64,000 nucleotides of DNA from Candidatus Roizmanbacteria bacterium UBA1450. GTDB taxonomy: Bacteria > Patescibacteriota > Microgenomatia > UBA1406 > GWC2-37-13. A program made the translations under genes and the position numbers. Shown piece by piece: positions 16,772-25,512 of this stretch. The notes below the pieces were generated by a model that saw nothing but the letters and a program-made list of their open reading frames with translations, made no database searches and was not told the origin of the DNA. Each line of letters begins with the position of its first letter. Within the stretch, counting starts at the first letter, position 1. The stretch is taken from positions 310,001-374,000 of the forward strand of contig DCTC01000002.1 of assembly GCA_002329205.1 (NCBI GenBank), in the 5' to 3' direction.

Positions 16772-18244
16772 CTAGTCCGACCTCAAAAGTGGAACAAACA
16801 ACCAGTGACTGACGCCGGGGACACAGGTCAGATTCACATCGGGTCCGCGGCTGTTTGCTACGGGGACATGAATCGTGATCGGTGTGTTTGAACGGCACGG
16901 ATGATCATGGTCGATCACGTACTCACCTTCCGGGAGTGCGTTCTCATCCTTGAACTCATACAAGCCGTCATCACCCCGGACGACTGCCCAGATCACACCG
17001 TCCTCGCCAAACGTTGCCTTGACACCAAAACCTTCCGGTGCCGGCTCCCCATTGATGATCACAAATCCGTGAATGGGGTATGTCGGGACGACACAGGTCA
17101 GATTGATATCTGGACCAGTATTGTCCTTGACAGGTACCTGGACGGTTTTCGGTGTGTCGGACGGGCATGGATGATCATGATGGATCGTGTATTCTCCTTC
17201 GAGAAGTGCGTTATCTTCCTCGAAACCATAACGCCCTTCGGTGCCCTCTACGACCGTCCAAAAGGTTTCGTCGCCGATCATGGCTTTGACACCAAATCCC
17301 GGAGGAGCAGGTGAGCCGTTGATTGAGACAAATCCATGAATGGGGTAGCGAGGACATTCGATCACGAAATCCGGACCGCGGTTTTCGGCGGCCGGAATCG
17401 TGACTATGATGTCATTGTTCGATGGACAATCCTGATAGTTGTGTCGGATCGTATATTGCCCTTCGGTGAGAATGTTCTCATCTGTGAACTCATACTTTCC
17501 GCCCACATCCGTGAACGCGACTTTGGTCGTTCCGCCCTTGCGGACGGCCTCTACTCCGAAACCGGACCATGCAGGCTTCCCGTTTATGTAGACGTACCCG
17601 AAGAGCGGATGCTCGAGATCGGGACAGTCCAGATACAAATTGGGACCCTGCTCATCAGCTGCTGGTACATGTTGACCTGTAGGCATATTCGAATCGCACG
17701 GGTACTCATGGTCGATCAGATAATCTCCCTCGATCAGATCCGTGAACTCGTAATATCCCTCATCGCCAACGACGGTTGCCCATCTGGTTCCCCAGCCGTT
17801 TATTGAGGCTTTCACCCCGAAACCGGCTGTTACAGGCTCGTCGTTGATGTACACATTGCCGTGCAGTTTGTGCGTCGGACATTCGATATGGATATTGGGA
17901 CCGCGATTGTCAACCGCAGGAATTCCCAAATTCATCGGAATGTCCGGTGCAGGACATGGGTAGTCATAGTCAATGACATAGATTCCCTCGGGGAGGGCAT
18001 TTTCGCCTTTGAACTCATAACGACCTTCGGTTCCTTCGACAACAGCGAAAAATACCGCGCTGTTGTCATCACGAGTCGCCTTGACACCAAAGCCTTCCCA
18101 AGCGGGAGTGCCGTTGATGTATACGAACCCGTAGAGCGTGTGAGTTTCCTGAGACTTTCCCGTCGCGTCGAGGCTGATGCTCACCGCCAAAAGTAACATG
18201 CTGGTGAACACAATGAATCGTGTTACAAAACTGATGGTACGCAT
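16772..18244 (-). CDS. Secreted protein with five ~90-residue Cys-containing repeats
   Basis: A signal peptide (about 1-28) precedes five tandem repeats. Each runs roughly as 'hGFVyINGxPAxxGFGVKA', then 'YEF.(D/E)EN.L.EGxYxI.HdyPC', and ends 'GPDxxxxC'. Each repeat has two cysteines, one in the 'PC' turn and one at the end, so a disulfide per repeat is plausible. The fold suggests a beta-sandwich like carboxypeptidase-regulatory or SdrB domains. The C-terminus is 'SHWLFVPLLRSD'. Base composition appears richer in G+C than the neighbours, and a good ribosome site (AGAAAGGAAAG) precedes the ATG, unlike most genes here. Function unknown; a surface adhesin or stalk is a guess. Confidence 0.75.
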   Translation of the reverse strand: MRTISFVTRFIVFTSMLLLAVSISLDATGKSQETHTLYGFVYINGTPAWEGFGVKATRDDNSAVFFAVVEGTEGRYEFKGENALPEGIYVIDYDYPCPAPDIPMNLGIPAVDNRGPNIHIECPTHKLHGNVYINDEPVTAGFGVKASINGWGTRWATVVGDEGYYEFTDLIEGDYLIDHEYPCDSNMPTGQHVPAADEQGPNLYLDCPDLEHPLFGYVYINGKPAWSGFGVEAVRKGGTTKVAFTDVGGKYEFTDENILTEGQYTIRHNYQDCPSNNDIIVTIPAAENRGPDFVIECPRYPIHGFVSINGSPAPPGFGVKAMIGDETFWTVVEGTEGRYGFEEDNALLEGEYTIHHDHPCPSDTPKTVQVPVKDNTGPDINLTCVVPTYPIHGFVIINGEPAPEGFGVKATFGEDGVIWAVVRGDDGLYEFKDENALPEGEYVIDHDHPCRSNTPITIHVPVANSRGPDVNLTCVPGVSHWLFVPLLRSD

Positions 18245-18534
18245 TGTACTTTCCTTTCTCTGCTAGAGTAATGGTTGTTTGCTTCCTGACGGAATATCAA
18301 GGCTCATTTAGAACCTTCATACTCCGTCAGGAACTGTTTTTGTTCATCCGAATGTCAAAGTACTTGAATTTCTGTAAACCTGCAAGATAGATGCTTTACT
18401 ATCCCATAGAAGATACAGAATTCGAAAATATAAGCATAATTTATCCAACATAAAAGTTGGATAAGAAAATGTTATAGGATATATTATATCATATAACTGA
18501 AGTTTAACCCGTTCCAGTAGTCTAAAATCTACTG
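18245..18534 (-). promoter_or_regulatory. Promoter and structured leader of the repeat protein gene
   Basis: A TATAAT on the minus strand (plus 18483-18488) would give a leader of about 230 nt. It contains a perfect 9-bp hairpin (18441-18449 with 18456-18464) and an 11-bp stem, TTCCTGACGGA (18283-18293) with 18333-18343, carrying an inner AAGG/CCTT helix. The second stem lies about 40 nt upstream of the start codon. No known riboswitch consensus was recognised. Confidence 0.45.
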
Positions 18535-19209
18535 TTACATTTCCCGTGCCATAGCGTAGAATTCCCGGGGATCGAGTGATGCCGTCCCGACGAGGAAGCC
18601 GTCGATTTCTCCTGTATCCAGATAATCATTAATATTGGTAGAATCAGCACTTCCGCCATACAAATAAGATGATCCTTCCGGGAGTTGAATTTTCTTTTTC
18701 ATCTCAAGAACATAGGATACATCCGCATTTTCGCCCGTACCGATTGCCTCAACAGGCTCAAAGGCGAGAATGGGTGATTCCGGGTAGACCGTGTCAGTAT
18801 CATTGCGGATACAGAGAATCGGAGCAATATTGTATTGATCGCAGAATGAGATTTTCTTTTCAATGTCTTCTTCCGATTCATGAAAATACTCGCGGCGTTC
18901 ACTGTGACCGATAATCGCATAGCTGGTGATATCTTTCAACGCTTTTGCGGTGACTTCTCCGGTATATTTCCCTTCTTTATACGCCGAAACATTTTGTGCC
19001 CCTATTTCAATACCGGGCAGTTGTTCGAAATGATTTTTTACATATAAGATATACGGATATGGAGGTGCGATGATGATTTTGAATTCGTTATCCGAAAGTT
19101 TTTTTTGAAGTTTGGTGTCTTGCGAAAGCTGATCTTTGAAGGTTTCGGTCCATTCGATTATTTCTGCAAGAGTTATTTGGGCTTTCCAGTTTGCGATTAA
19201 ATATTTCAT
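18535..19209 (-). CDS. tpiA: Triosephosphate isomerase
   Basis: This glycolytic enzyme interconverts dihydroxyacetone phosphate and glyceraldehyde 3-phosphate. 'ANWKAQ' gives Asn7 and Lys9. 'IIGHSERREYF' holds the catalytic His, and 'LAFEPVEAIGTG' is loop 6 with the catalytic Glu (family AYEPVWAIGTG). 'YGGSADSTN' is the phosphate-binding loop. At 224 residues it is shorter than the usual ~250. A TATCAT box 6 nt before the ATG suggests a leaderless message. It stands alone, away from other glycolytic genes. Confidence 0.96.
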   Translation of the reverse strand: MKYLIANWKAQITLAEIIEWTETFKDQLSQDTKLQKKLSDNEFKIIIAPPYPYILYVKNHFEQLPGIEIGAQNVSAYKEGKYTGEVTAKALKDITSYAIIGHSERREYFHESEEDIEKKISFCDQYNIAPILCIRNDTDTVYPESPILAFEPVEAIGTGENADVSYVLEMKKKIQLPEGSSYLYGGSADSTNINDYLDTGEIDGFLVGTASLDPREFYAMAREM

Positions 19210-19351
19210 GAGTAAATGATAAATGTAACAATAATTTCATTCCGAATCTGCTTTTTGATCTTTCATAAGATGATTATGAACAGGTCTTACCAATTATTTT
19301 TGCTCAATCGGTTCTGCATTACTATCAAATGATTTGGTATCATTATACTCT

Positions 19352-21151
19352 ATGGTCGATGTACTCAAAGGATTAAATACTCAGCAAATGCAGGCGGTGA
19401 AAATTGTCGAAGGTCCTTCGGTGATACTTGCAGGCGCAGGATCAGGGAAAACTCGTGTTTTGATACACAAAGTACTCAATCTTATAGAAAACCATCACGT
19501 TGATTCCCGTTCTATTGTTATGATCACCTTCACCAACAAAGCAGCACGTGAGATGAAAGAACGCATTGCACGTGCAACCGGAAGTGAGGCTGATCTCGGA
19601 TATGTGGGTACTTTTCATTCGTTTTGTTGTATGCTTTTGAGGCGTGATGGCGAGCATATCGGTATTCCCCGGTCTTTTGTCATTTATGACGACGACGACC
19701 AGCAGCAAGTCCTGAAGCAGATACTCAAGAAGATGCATACGAAATATTCCCCGCGGTTTTTCTCATCCAAGATTTCTGAAGCAAAGAATCAATTGGTCTC
19801 TCCTGAACGGTACCTGGAGTTATTTTCGTATTACAAAGCAGCAGAAGTCGCGGAAGTATATCACCAGTATCAAAAAGAGTTGAAACAAAACCACGCACTT
19901 GATTTTGATGATCTGATCATGAAAGTTGTAGAACTTTTCCGGAAACATCCGCCTGTCCTCGAAAAATATCAGGACAGATACAAGCATTTGCTTGTTGATG
20001 AGTTTCAGGATACGAATGTTGCACAATATACCTTGACTCAGAAACTTGCTGCCAAACATAAAAATATAACGGTAGTCGGCGATTTTTCACAAAGCATCTA
20101 TTCATGGAGAGGTGCTGATATCCGCAATCTGGAAAAATTTAGTGAGGATTTTCCCGAAGCTACCACGATAAATCTGGAACAAAATTACCGCTCAACCCAA
20201 AACATTCTCGACTTTGCATTTGAAGTCATCTCACAAAATGAGACCCACCCGATCCTGCAGCTTTTCACCGAACAGGATGGGGGAGAAGAAATCACCTACT
20301 ACAATGCCGACAACGAGGAAGATGAAGCGGTATACATCGCCAATGTCATTCAGCAGCTGGCAAATAAAGCAAATTATCGCGATATATCCGTTTTGTATCG
20401 GACTAATGCGCAATCACGTGCGATCGAAGAAGTGTTTTTGCATTACGGAATTCCCTATACGTTGATCGGAGGGACCCGGTTCTATGAAAGAAAGGAAATC
20501 AAAGACATTCTCTCTTACCTCAGACTATTTTTGCATCCTACGGATTCGGTTGCGTTGGAACGAGTTAAAAAAATCGGGAAACGACGGTTCGAACGCTTCA
20601 AAGAGTTGTACACAAAAGTGAAAGAAACGGTAGAGGATATTCCGACAGTTGAGCTTATGGAAATGGTTTTTGAATCGACAGAATATCTGGGCTTGTACGA
20701 TCCTGACGTAGAGGAGGATTACGCGAGACTGGAGAATATCAAGGAATTGAAATCGGTAGCCTTGAGTTTTCCTCATATCGTTGAGTTTCTGGAACAGGTC
20801 GCACTGGTCGAATCGGAATATTTTGAAGGGGAAAAAGGAGGAAAAAGCCGGGACGGAGTACGGTTGATGACACTTCATCAGGCCAAAGGTCTGGAGTTTG
20901 ATTATGTGTTTATTACAGGACTCGAAGAAGGGATTTTACCGCATTCACGCTCGATAGATGATCTACACCAGCTCGAAGAGGAACGGAGACTTTTCTATGT
21001 CGGTATCACGCGGGCAAGGAACAAACTGTATATCACGTATGCTCGCCGGAGAATGATTTTCGGAAGACGTAACGAAGCGATGAAATCACGGTTTATCCGA
21101 GCAGATGAAGACGCGGAGTATGAGACTGTAGAGGATGATGAGTGGTGGTGA
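19352..21151 (+). CDS. pcrA: UvrD/PcrA-family superfamily 1 DNA helicase
   Basis: This is a 3'-5' DNA helicase of repair and replication. The Walker A site is 'LAGAGSGKTRVL' near residue 27. Motif Ia 'MITFTNKAAREMKER', motif II 'LLVDEFQDTN', motif III 'VVGDFSQSIYSWRGAD', motif IV 'LEQNYRSTQNIL', and motifs V-VI 'LMTLHQAKGLEFDYVF' and 'RLFYVGITRARNKLY' are all present. It has 599 residues, shorter than typical PcrA (~720); the C-terminal Tudor-like tail is reduced. The ATG at 19352 ('MVDVLKGLNTQQ') matches the family start. Confidence 0.94.
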   Translation: MVDVLKGLNTQQMQAVKIVEGPSVILAGAGSGKTRVLIHKVLNLIENHHVDSRSIVMITFTNKAAREMKERIARATGSEADLGYVGTFHSFCCMLLRRDGEHIGIPRSFVIYDDDDQQQVLKQILKKMHTKYSPRFFSSKISEAKNQLVSPERYLELFSYYKAAEVAEVYHQYQKELKQNHALDFDDLIMKVVELFRKHPPVLEKYQDRYKHLLVDEFQDTNVAQYTLTQKLAAKHKNITVVGDFSQSIYSWRGADIRNLEKFSEDFPEATTINLEQNYRSTQNILDFAFEVISQNETHPILQLFTEQDGGEEITYYNADNEEDEAVYIANVIQQLANKANYRDISVLYRTNAQSRAIEEVFLHYGIPYTLIGGTRFYERKEIKDILSYLRLFLHPTDSVALERVKKIGKRRFERFKELYTKVKETVEDIPTVELMEMVFESTEYLGLYDPDVEEDYARLENIKELKSVALSFPHIVEFLEQVALVESEYFEGEKGGKSRDGVRLMTLHQAKGLEFDYVFITGLEEGILPHSRSIDDLHQLEEERRLFYVGITRARNKLYITYARRRMIFGRRNEAMKSRFIRADEDAEYETVEDDEWW

Positions 21152-21263
21152 GATGGAATACTGTTCGCTTGCAATGAAAAATTTATCTCGTTAGCTAACT
21201 CGATTCTTGTTACTGTGCTCAAACAGTGCTCACTCAAAAATTTTTATTGCTGTGTGAACTTTA

Positions 21264-22301
21264 TTAACAATAATCCGTATACCGTATCTTTTTCCCTTCA
21301 AAATTTACGGCTTCATATTCGTTTTCTGACATTCGCTCGAACCACATGACAGGAATTTTGCCGTGTCCTCCAGGAGAGTCGATGACATATTCGGGGATGC
21401 AGTGGCCGGATATGGTTCCGCGAAGGCGTTGGTATATCTTTTTTCCTTCTTCGACAGAGATTCGGAAGTAATGGGTACCGGCTGCCGGATCCAAGTGATG
21501 TAAATAATATGGTTTGACCCCGACGGCCACCAGCTCTTTAAATAGTTCGGCAAGAATTTCCGTATTGTCGTTAACCCCTTTCAAAAGTACGGTCTGCGAT
21601 AAAAGCATTACTTTGGCTTTCTTCAACAATCGGAGAGATCGGATGAATTCCGGGGTAATTTCCCGCGGATGATTGATGTGAATTACAACGATTATTTGTT
21701 TTCGGGACCGGATGTTTCGGATAAATTTATCAGTTATGCGTCGGGGAAATACGGCTGGTGTGCGGGTATGGAATCGGATGATTCTGATATGATCGAACGA
21801 ATCCAGACGATTCATTACTTGATTCAGGAAGTAATCGGTTAGCATAAATGGATCTCCTCCGGAAAAAATTACTTCCCAAAGGTCTGCTGTACGTTTGATG
21901 TATTCCATTGCCTGCTCGTACATCGCTTTATTCTCAGTAAGCAGATTTTTACGGAAGCAGAATCGGCAGTGTATGGCACATACATTCGTTAGCATCAGGA
22001 GACAACGATCAGGATATCGGTGTATGATCCCGGGCACAGGCTCATGGGAATGGTCACCTATCGGATCCTGCAGTTCATAATCATATATAGTGTCTTCCAA
22101 GCTGCTTGCGACTGCCATCTGCCGTAACGGATCAGCGGGATCATACCAATTGATAAGATTGAGATAATATTTCGGGATTAAGGTAAAAAACTTTGCCGGT
22201 TCTGTATGATTTTCCAAAAAGGCTTTCTCCGTATCAATTCCTTTTGATGTAAGATAATCTTTCAGCTGTGCCGATGAAAAAATGAAATTATTTTTATCCA
22301 T
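21264..22301 (-). CDS. KamA/EpmB-family radical SAM lysine 2,3-aminomutase
   Basis: This radical-SAM/PLP enzyme converts L-lysine to beta-lysine. The 4Fe-4S motif is C108-x3-C112-x2-C115 ('CAIHCRFC'), followed by 'FSGGDPFML'. The 345-residue length matches EpmB, which makes (R)-beta-lysine for elongation factor P, better than the ~420-residue catabolic KamA. No efp or epmA gene is in this window, so the role in EF-P modification is inference. TATAAT lies 11 nt before the start. Confidence 0.85.
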   Translation of the reverse strand: MDKNNFIFSSAQLKDYLTSKGIDTEKAFLENHTEPAKFFTLIPKYYLNLINWYDPADPLRQMAVASSLEDTIYDYELQDPIGDHSHEPVPGIIHRYPDRCLLMLTNVCAIHCRFCFRKNLLTENKAMYEQAMEYIKRTADLWEVIFSGGDPFMLTDYFLNQVMNRLDSFDHIRIIRFHTRTPAVFPRRITDKFIRNIRSRKQIIVVIHINHPREITPEFIRSLRLLKKAKVMLLSQTVLLKGVNDNTEILAELFKELVAVGVKPYYLHHLDPAAGTHYFRISVEEGKKIYQRLRGTISGHCIPEYVIDSPGGHGKIPVMWFERMSENEYEAVNFEGKKIRYTDYC

Positions 22302-22391
22302 GGTGATGGTCTATTATAACGTACTGAGTTTCTTACTCATTTTTGGGGATATTTCTACCACAAATCTAACATTCAGGACTACAGTTATTCT

Positions 22392-22925
22392 ATGGACAGA
22401 ACAGCCATTCTCTATAGTCTTCTGGCGATTATATTTATTTTCGCAATCGTTTTTTACGTCTCAACAACTCAAAACAAATCATTGCGGTCCGGGGATGCAC
22501 CTTCTCACACACCGTCCCCAACGACGGTTCCGACCGAACAAAACAATGACACCGTACAAGTCTATCTGGTGGCAATCAATGATCGGGGACAGCAAGGAAA
22601 AGAATTCGGATGCCAAGACAGTATCGTACCTGTCACGATTTCCATTCCTCCGACTGATGATCCGCTTCGAGGTGCAATCGAACAACTTCTTCAGATAGAC
22701 CAAACCTACGGGGACACAGATTTGTATAATGCGTTTTATCAGTCAAAGCTTCAAATTGATTCCGTTCAGGTTACAAACGGTATTGCAACAATCCGATTAA
22801 GCGGCGACTTTGTCATCGGTGGGGTATGTGATGAACCGCGAATAAAAGAACAGATCCGTGAAACCGCACTTCAGTTTCCGACAGTAGAATCTGTACGTAT
22901 TTACATCAACGGGCAGATGTTATAA
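22392..22925 (+). CDS. Membrane-anchored GerMN-domain protein
   Basis: An N-terminal membrane helix (about 5-25) is followed by a Pro/Thr/Ser linker and a GerMN domain with the pattern 'PLRGAIEQLLQ' and the ending 'VESVRIYINGQ'. GerMN domains occur in spore proteins and many non-sporulating bacteria; their exact role is uncertain, and extracytoplasmic wall-associated functions are likely. TACAGT (22380-22385) sits 6 nt before the ATG. A longer homologue is found at 46007-46867. Confidence 0.75.
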   Translation: MDRTAILYSLLAIIFIFAIVFYVSTTQNKSLRSGDAPSHTPSPTTVPTEQNNDTVQVYLVAINDRGQQGKEFGCQDSIVPVTISIPPTDDPLRGAIEQLLQIDQTYGDTDLYNAFYQSKLQIDSVQVTNGIATIRLSGDFVIGGVCDEPRIKEQIRETALQFPTVESVRIYINGQML

Positions 22926-22933
22926 TTTTGTTG

Positions 22934-23623
22934 ATGATTACTTCTCCAAATCTCGTTTTTGATTTCGACGGAACTATTGTCGGCCCCGAATCACTCCCGT
23001 TGCTCGCATCTATTGCACTTTTGGATCATCCTGAAAGAGAATCAATAGTGGAAGAAATTGAACATATTACTCAGATGGGAATGAATAACGAGATATCGTT
23101 CGAAGAGTCTCTCTCACTTCGCCTCGGCCTCATGAAACCGTCACGACAACACATTGATGCTGCGATTCAGGCATTACATACGGAAGTTAGTCCCACAATG
23201 AGAGACAGACAGGATTACATCAGAGAAAACAGTGAGAATATTTATATTGTATCTGGTGGATTTCGTGAAATTATAGTTCCGGTTGTTCAGGATTTGGGAA
23301 TTGATCCCGGACATATTTTTGCAAATTCCTTCTTGTTCGATGATGAAGGTTACGTGACAGGTTGTGATACAGAAAATCCTCTGTCACATTCCGGAGGTAA
23401 AGCAGAGCTTATACGGAGTTTGGGATTGCAGGGAGAAATTGTAATGATCGGCGACGGGTATTCGGATTATGAAGTATTTGAAAAGGGTGTAGCGCATAAA
23501 ATCGTGATTTCTACTGAGTTTGTCCCGCCGCGTGATTTCGTGAACGGGCACACTCCTCAAGCAAAAAATTTCGATGAAGTTCTGGCATATCTGCATCCGC
23601 GCCCGATTCTTGAGAGAGCATAG
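22934..23623 (+). CDS. HAD-superfamily phosphatase, SerB-like
   Basis: The HAD motifs are 'FDFDGTIVG' (motif I nucleophile Asp), 'IVSGGFREII' (motif II), and 'MIGDGYSDYEVF' (motif III/IV). The layout resembles phosphoserine phosphatase, and the substrate is likely a small phosphorylated metabolite. The ATG at 22934 is chosen over in-frame TTGs because TATAAT (22921-22926) ends 7 nt upstream. That box overlaps the stop codon of the preceding gene, so this gene has its own promoter despite the short gap. Confidence 0.85.
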   Translation: MITSPNLVFDFDGTIVGPESLPLLASIALLDHPERESIVEEIEHITQMGMNNEISFEESLSLRLGLMKPSRQHIDAAIQALHTEVSPTMRDRQDYIRENSENIYIVSGGFREIIVPVVQDLGIDPGHIFANSFLFDDEGYVTGCDTENPLSHSGGKAELIRSLGLQGEIVMIGDGYSDYEVFEKGVAHKIVISTEFVPPRDFVNGHTPQAKNFDEVLAYLHPRPILERA

Positions 23624-23904
23624 TAGAGATCCATTTATTCCTCTTACCTTTTATTTACTTGTTCTTTACCAAATCTTCAGATAGAAGAAGCTATGATTAA
23701 AAGTGCTGAATTGCAAATGCTCAAAAGGTAAAAGATTAGGAGTTGGGAATGTATAACAATTATATTCGTTGTACTGCAGGGGGCACAACGATGTCATCCT
23801 TAAATTATTCATTTTTTTCGGATGTATAATTTTTCATTCCTTCCAAATCCGACATCTTCGGGCTTTGCTATAGCATACAGGAATAGTCTTTCTGACTATT
23901 CTTT

Positions 23905-24165
23905 ACATATACAATTGTAGGTCAGATTCTTGATGTGGGAGGAATGATCGTGGACGGAAGTCACATGAGTGGCATTGCCATTTCCTCACCACGTCGGGAA
24001 TTCGTCTAAGTTGCAAAACTGCAGACCGTACCCGGTTTATTGGGATATAACACTCAGTTTGCACATACATGAAGACCAAAAGAAGCTGTACAATCGAAAA
24101 ACGTTGTTTTTCGGACCTTGCAGCTATAACCCACCGTTTTAGCAATAAAGCGGTGGGCTTTTTTT
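23905..24165 (+). ncRNA. Candidate structured non-coding RNA with terminator
   Basis: The 540-bp gap between the HAD gene and lexA has no supported reading frame but strong secondary structure on the plus strand. Stem I is 23935-23946 with 23979-23992 and contains an inner GAC-GGAA-GTC tetraloop hairpin. Stem II is GCAAAACTG (24013-24021) with 24055-24062. Stem III is AGCTG (24084-24088) with 24121-24125, enclosing a perfect 7-bp hairpin (24095-24101/24107-24113). A terminator (24130-24165) ends with seven Ts. A TATAAT at 23825-23830 could be the promoter, and a perfect hairpin at 23881-23901 lies between. I did not recognise tmRNA, RNase P RNA, SRP RNA or 6S consensus sequences. The 5' end is uncertain. 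Confidence 0.5.
24130..24165 (+). terminator. Rho-independent terminator
   Basis: cccaccg (24130-24136) pairs with cggtggg (24151-24157), with additional ttta/taaa pairing inside, and is followed by cttttttt. The T-tract orientation serves plus-strand transcription. The last Ts overlap the stop codon of lexA on the other strand. Confidence 0.85.
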
Positions 24166-24727
24166 AGCGGTATTCCCGGACTACTTTTATTACGACACCG
24201 CCTATTTCGAGTTTCCGTTTGGGGAAGAGATCGGGATATTTCTTGTTTGCAGCTTGAAGATATATTTTTCCGTTTTTATCAAAGTAATATTTCAGCGTCC
24301 ATTCATCATCAATGAAAGCCGCGACTATATCCGCACTTTGCGGTCGAAGCGATTTGTCGAGGACTACGAGATCTCCTTCCATGATACCGGCACCTTCCAT
24401 CGAATCTCCGCGGACTTTGAGGACGTACGTGTTTGAAGGATTTTCGATCGTGAAAGGAACCAATCGTACCGTTTCGTAATTTTCCTGTTCATCATGAGGT
24501 AATCCGGCCTGAATGGAGCCGAGAAGGGGAAATTCAAAAAAACGATCTGTAGGGATTAATTTTTCTTTATTTACCTCGAGATACCCTTCGTCTTTCCATC
24601 GGTTAATCCAATATCCTACCGCACCGGGAGACTGCAGATGAAAGAGATCCGAGAGCTCACGGAATGAAGGAATATAATGATATTTAAAGTAAAATTTTCG
24701 AAGCGAATCAAATTTGTCATCTTTCAT
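24164..24727 (-). CDS. lexA: SOS repressor LexA
   Basis: LexA represses DNA-damage genes and self-cleaves when stimulated by RecA. The N-terminal winged helix ('IPSFRELSDLFHLQSPGAVG') aligns with LexA 'PPSxREIxxxxGLxSxxxV'. The cleavage bond is Ala74-Gly75 in 'GSIQAGLP'. The S24 catalytic dyad is Ser109 ('GDSMEGAGI') and Lys146 ('TLKYYF'). The 187-residue length is slightly short. Two operator-like palindromes precede it. LexA seems to be expressed alone, without umuD/umuC neighbours. Confidence 0.95.
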   Translation of the reverse strand: MKDDKFDSLRKFYFKYHYIPSFRELSDLFHLQSPGAVGYWINRWKDEGYLEVNKEKLIPTDRFFEFPLLGSIQAGLPHDEQENYETVRLVPFTIENPSNTYVLKVRGDSMEGAGIMEGDLVVLDKSLRPQSADIVAAFIDDEWTLKYYFDKNGKIYLQAANKKYPDLFPKRKLEIGGVVIKVVREYR

Positions 24728-24783
24728 AGTACAGCTGAACTAATAGTATTATTCAATTTAGTACAGTTGTACTATCTTGTCAA
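24728..24783 (-). promoter_or_regulatory. lexA promoter with two LexA operators
   Basis: On the minus strand TTGACA (plus 24778-24783) and TAAATT (plus 24755-24760) are 17 bp apart. The palindrome AGTACAGTTGTACT (24760-24773) fills the spacer, and a second, one-mismatch copy, AGTACAGCTGAACT (24728-24741), touches the start codon. Binding at either site would block transcription, consistent with autorepression. The AGTACA-N2-TGTACT form differs from both the E. coli (CTG-N10-CAG) and Bacillus (GAAC-N4-GTTC) boxes. Confidence 0.85.
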
Positions 24784-24794
24784 GAGACAAATAG

Positions 24795-25382
24795 TTAATT
24801 CCGGCCGAACATATAAGCGCTGACGGGCATACCGATCAGCGCAGCAAATGCAGATTCGATATCCTGAGCATACGAACAGAGGAATTGTTCGTCTATATCC
24901 GGTATACGATAGCCGGGACGTGCATAATGCAGGGGTAATGACAGAAATCGATTGTTTTCCTGTGCTATATCTTCGGGTCCGACGAGATCACAGTTGTAAC
25001 CCGGCCAGTATTCGTGGAGGCTCACTTCAGAGAGAGCACTATTGTCATTGGGATGAATAAAACATAATGTGCCGTATGAATCCATATGGGCTGAAGATTC
25101 GATCCGCGCCGTCTGATCTGTCGGTAAGTCCATCGCCTGCTGCAATCTCTTTGATAGTCCGATATTTTGAAGTTCTTCACTGGCATCGTCTGTAAGTGTG
25201 AAATATTGATAGCTTTTGTTTACGGAAAGAACTACTACGCCGGTATCAGGTGTTACCGGTGCTATAAATTTTCTTCCATGATCGGGCAGATGGGCAAATA
25301 ATGCGATTGGTGAAACACCGCGATAACGTTCTATGTATTGCTGAAAAGGTGAATACTGTTCTTTATTCATAAATGTAAGCAT
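24795..25382 (-). CDS. Hypothetical protein
   Basis: I do not recognise this protein of about 195 residues. It has no signal peptide or membrane helix. The alternation of short strands and turns suggests a soluble alpha/beta protein. The start is 25382 (TACTAT box 9 nt upstream) or 25370 ('MNKEQYSPF'). It lies just upstream of the lexA promoter on the same strand, so it could be read toward lexA, but the strong lexA promoter in between argues for separate control. Confidence 0.6.
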   Translation of the reverse strand: MLTFMNKEQYSPFQQYIERYRGVSPIALFAHLPDHGRKFIAPVTPDTGVVVLSVNKSYQYFTLTDDASEELQNIGLSKRLQQAMDLPTDQTARIESSAHMDSYGTLCFIHPNDNSALSEVSLHEYWPGYNCDLVGPEDIAQENNRFLSLPLHYARPGYRIPDIDEQFLCSYAQDIESAFAALIGMPVSAYMFGRN

Positions 25383-25460
25383 ATTGTACTTATAGTATTC
25401 GTATTTACAATATCCGAGTTCTCAAAGTTGCATAATTAATAAGTAATATTTTAGCTGCAA

Positions 25461-25493
25461 AAAAACACCCTCTGCTAGCAAGAGGGTGTTTTT
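25461..25493. terminator. Bidirectional rho-independent terminator
   Basis: aaaaacaccctct (25461-25473) is the exact complement of agagggtgttttt (25481-25493) around a 7-nt loop. This gives a 13-bp stem with A/T tracts on both sides. It lies 20 bp downstream of the minus-strand secreted protein gene and would end its message. Confidence 0.9.
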
Positions 25494-25512
25494 GAGAGAC
25501 GGAACAACGATC

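Noticed and set aside
16900..18200. Long plus-strand open frames opposite the repeat protein
   Set aside because: They mirror the repeats of the minus-strand gene and have no start signals; they are shadows of its biased codon use.
23905..24165. tmRNA, RNase P RNA, SRP RNA or 6S RNA
   Set aside because: None of the conserved core sequences of these RNAs was found, although the size and terminator would fit.
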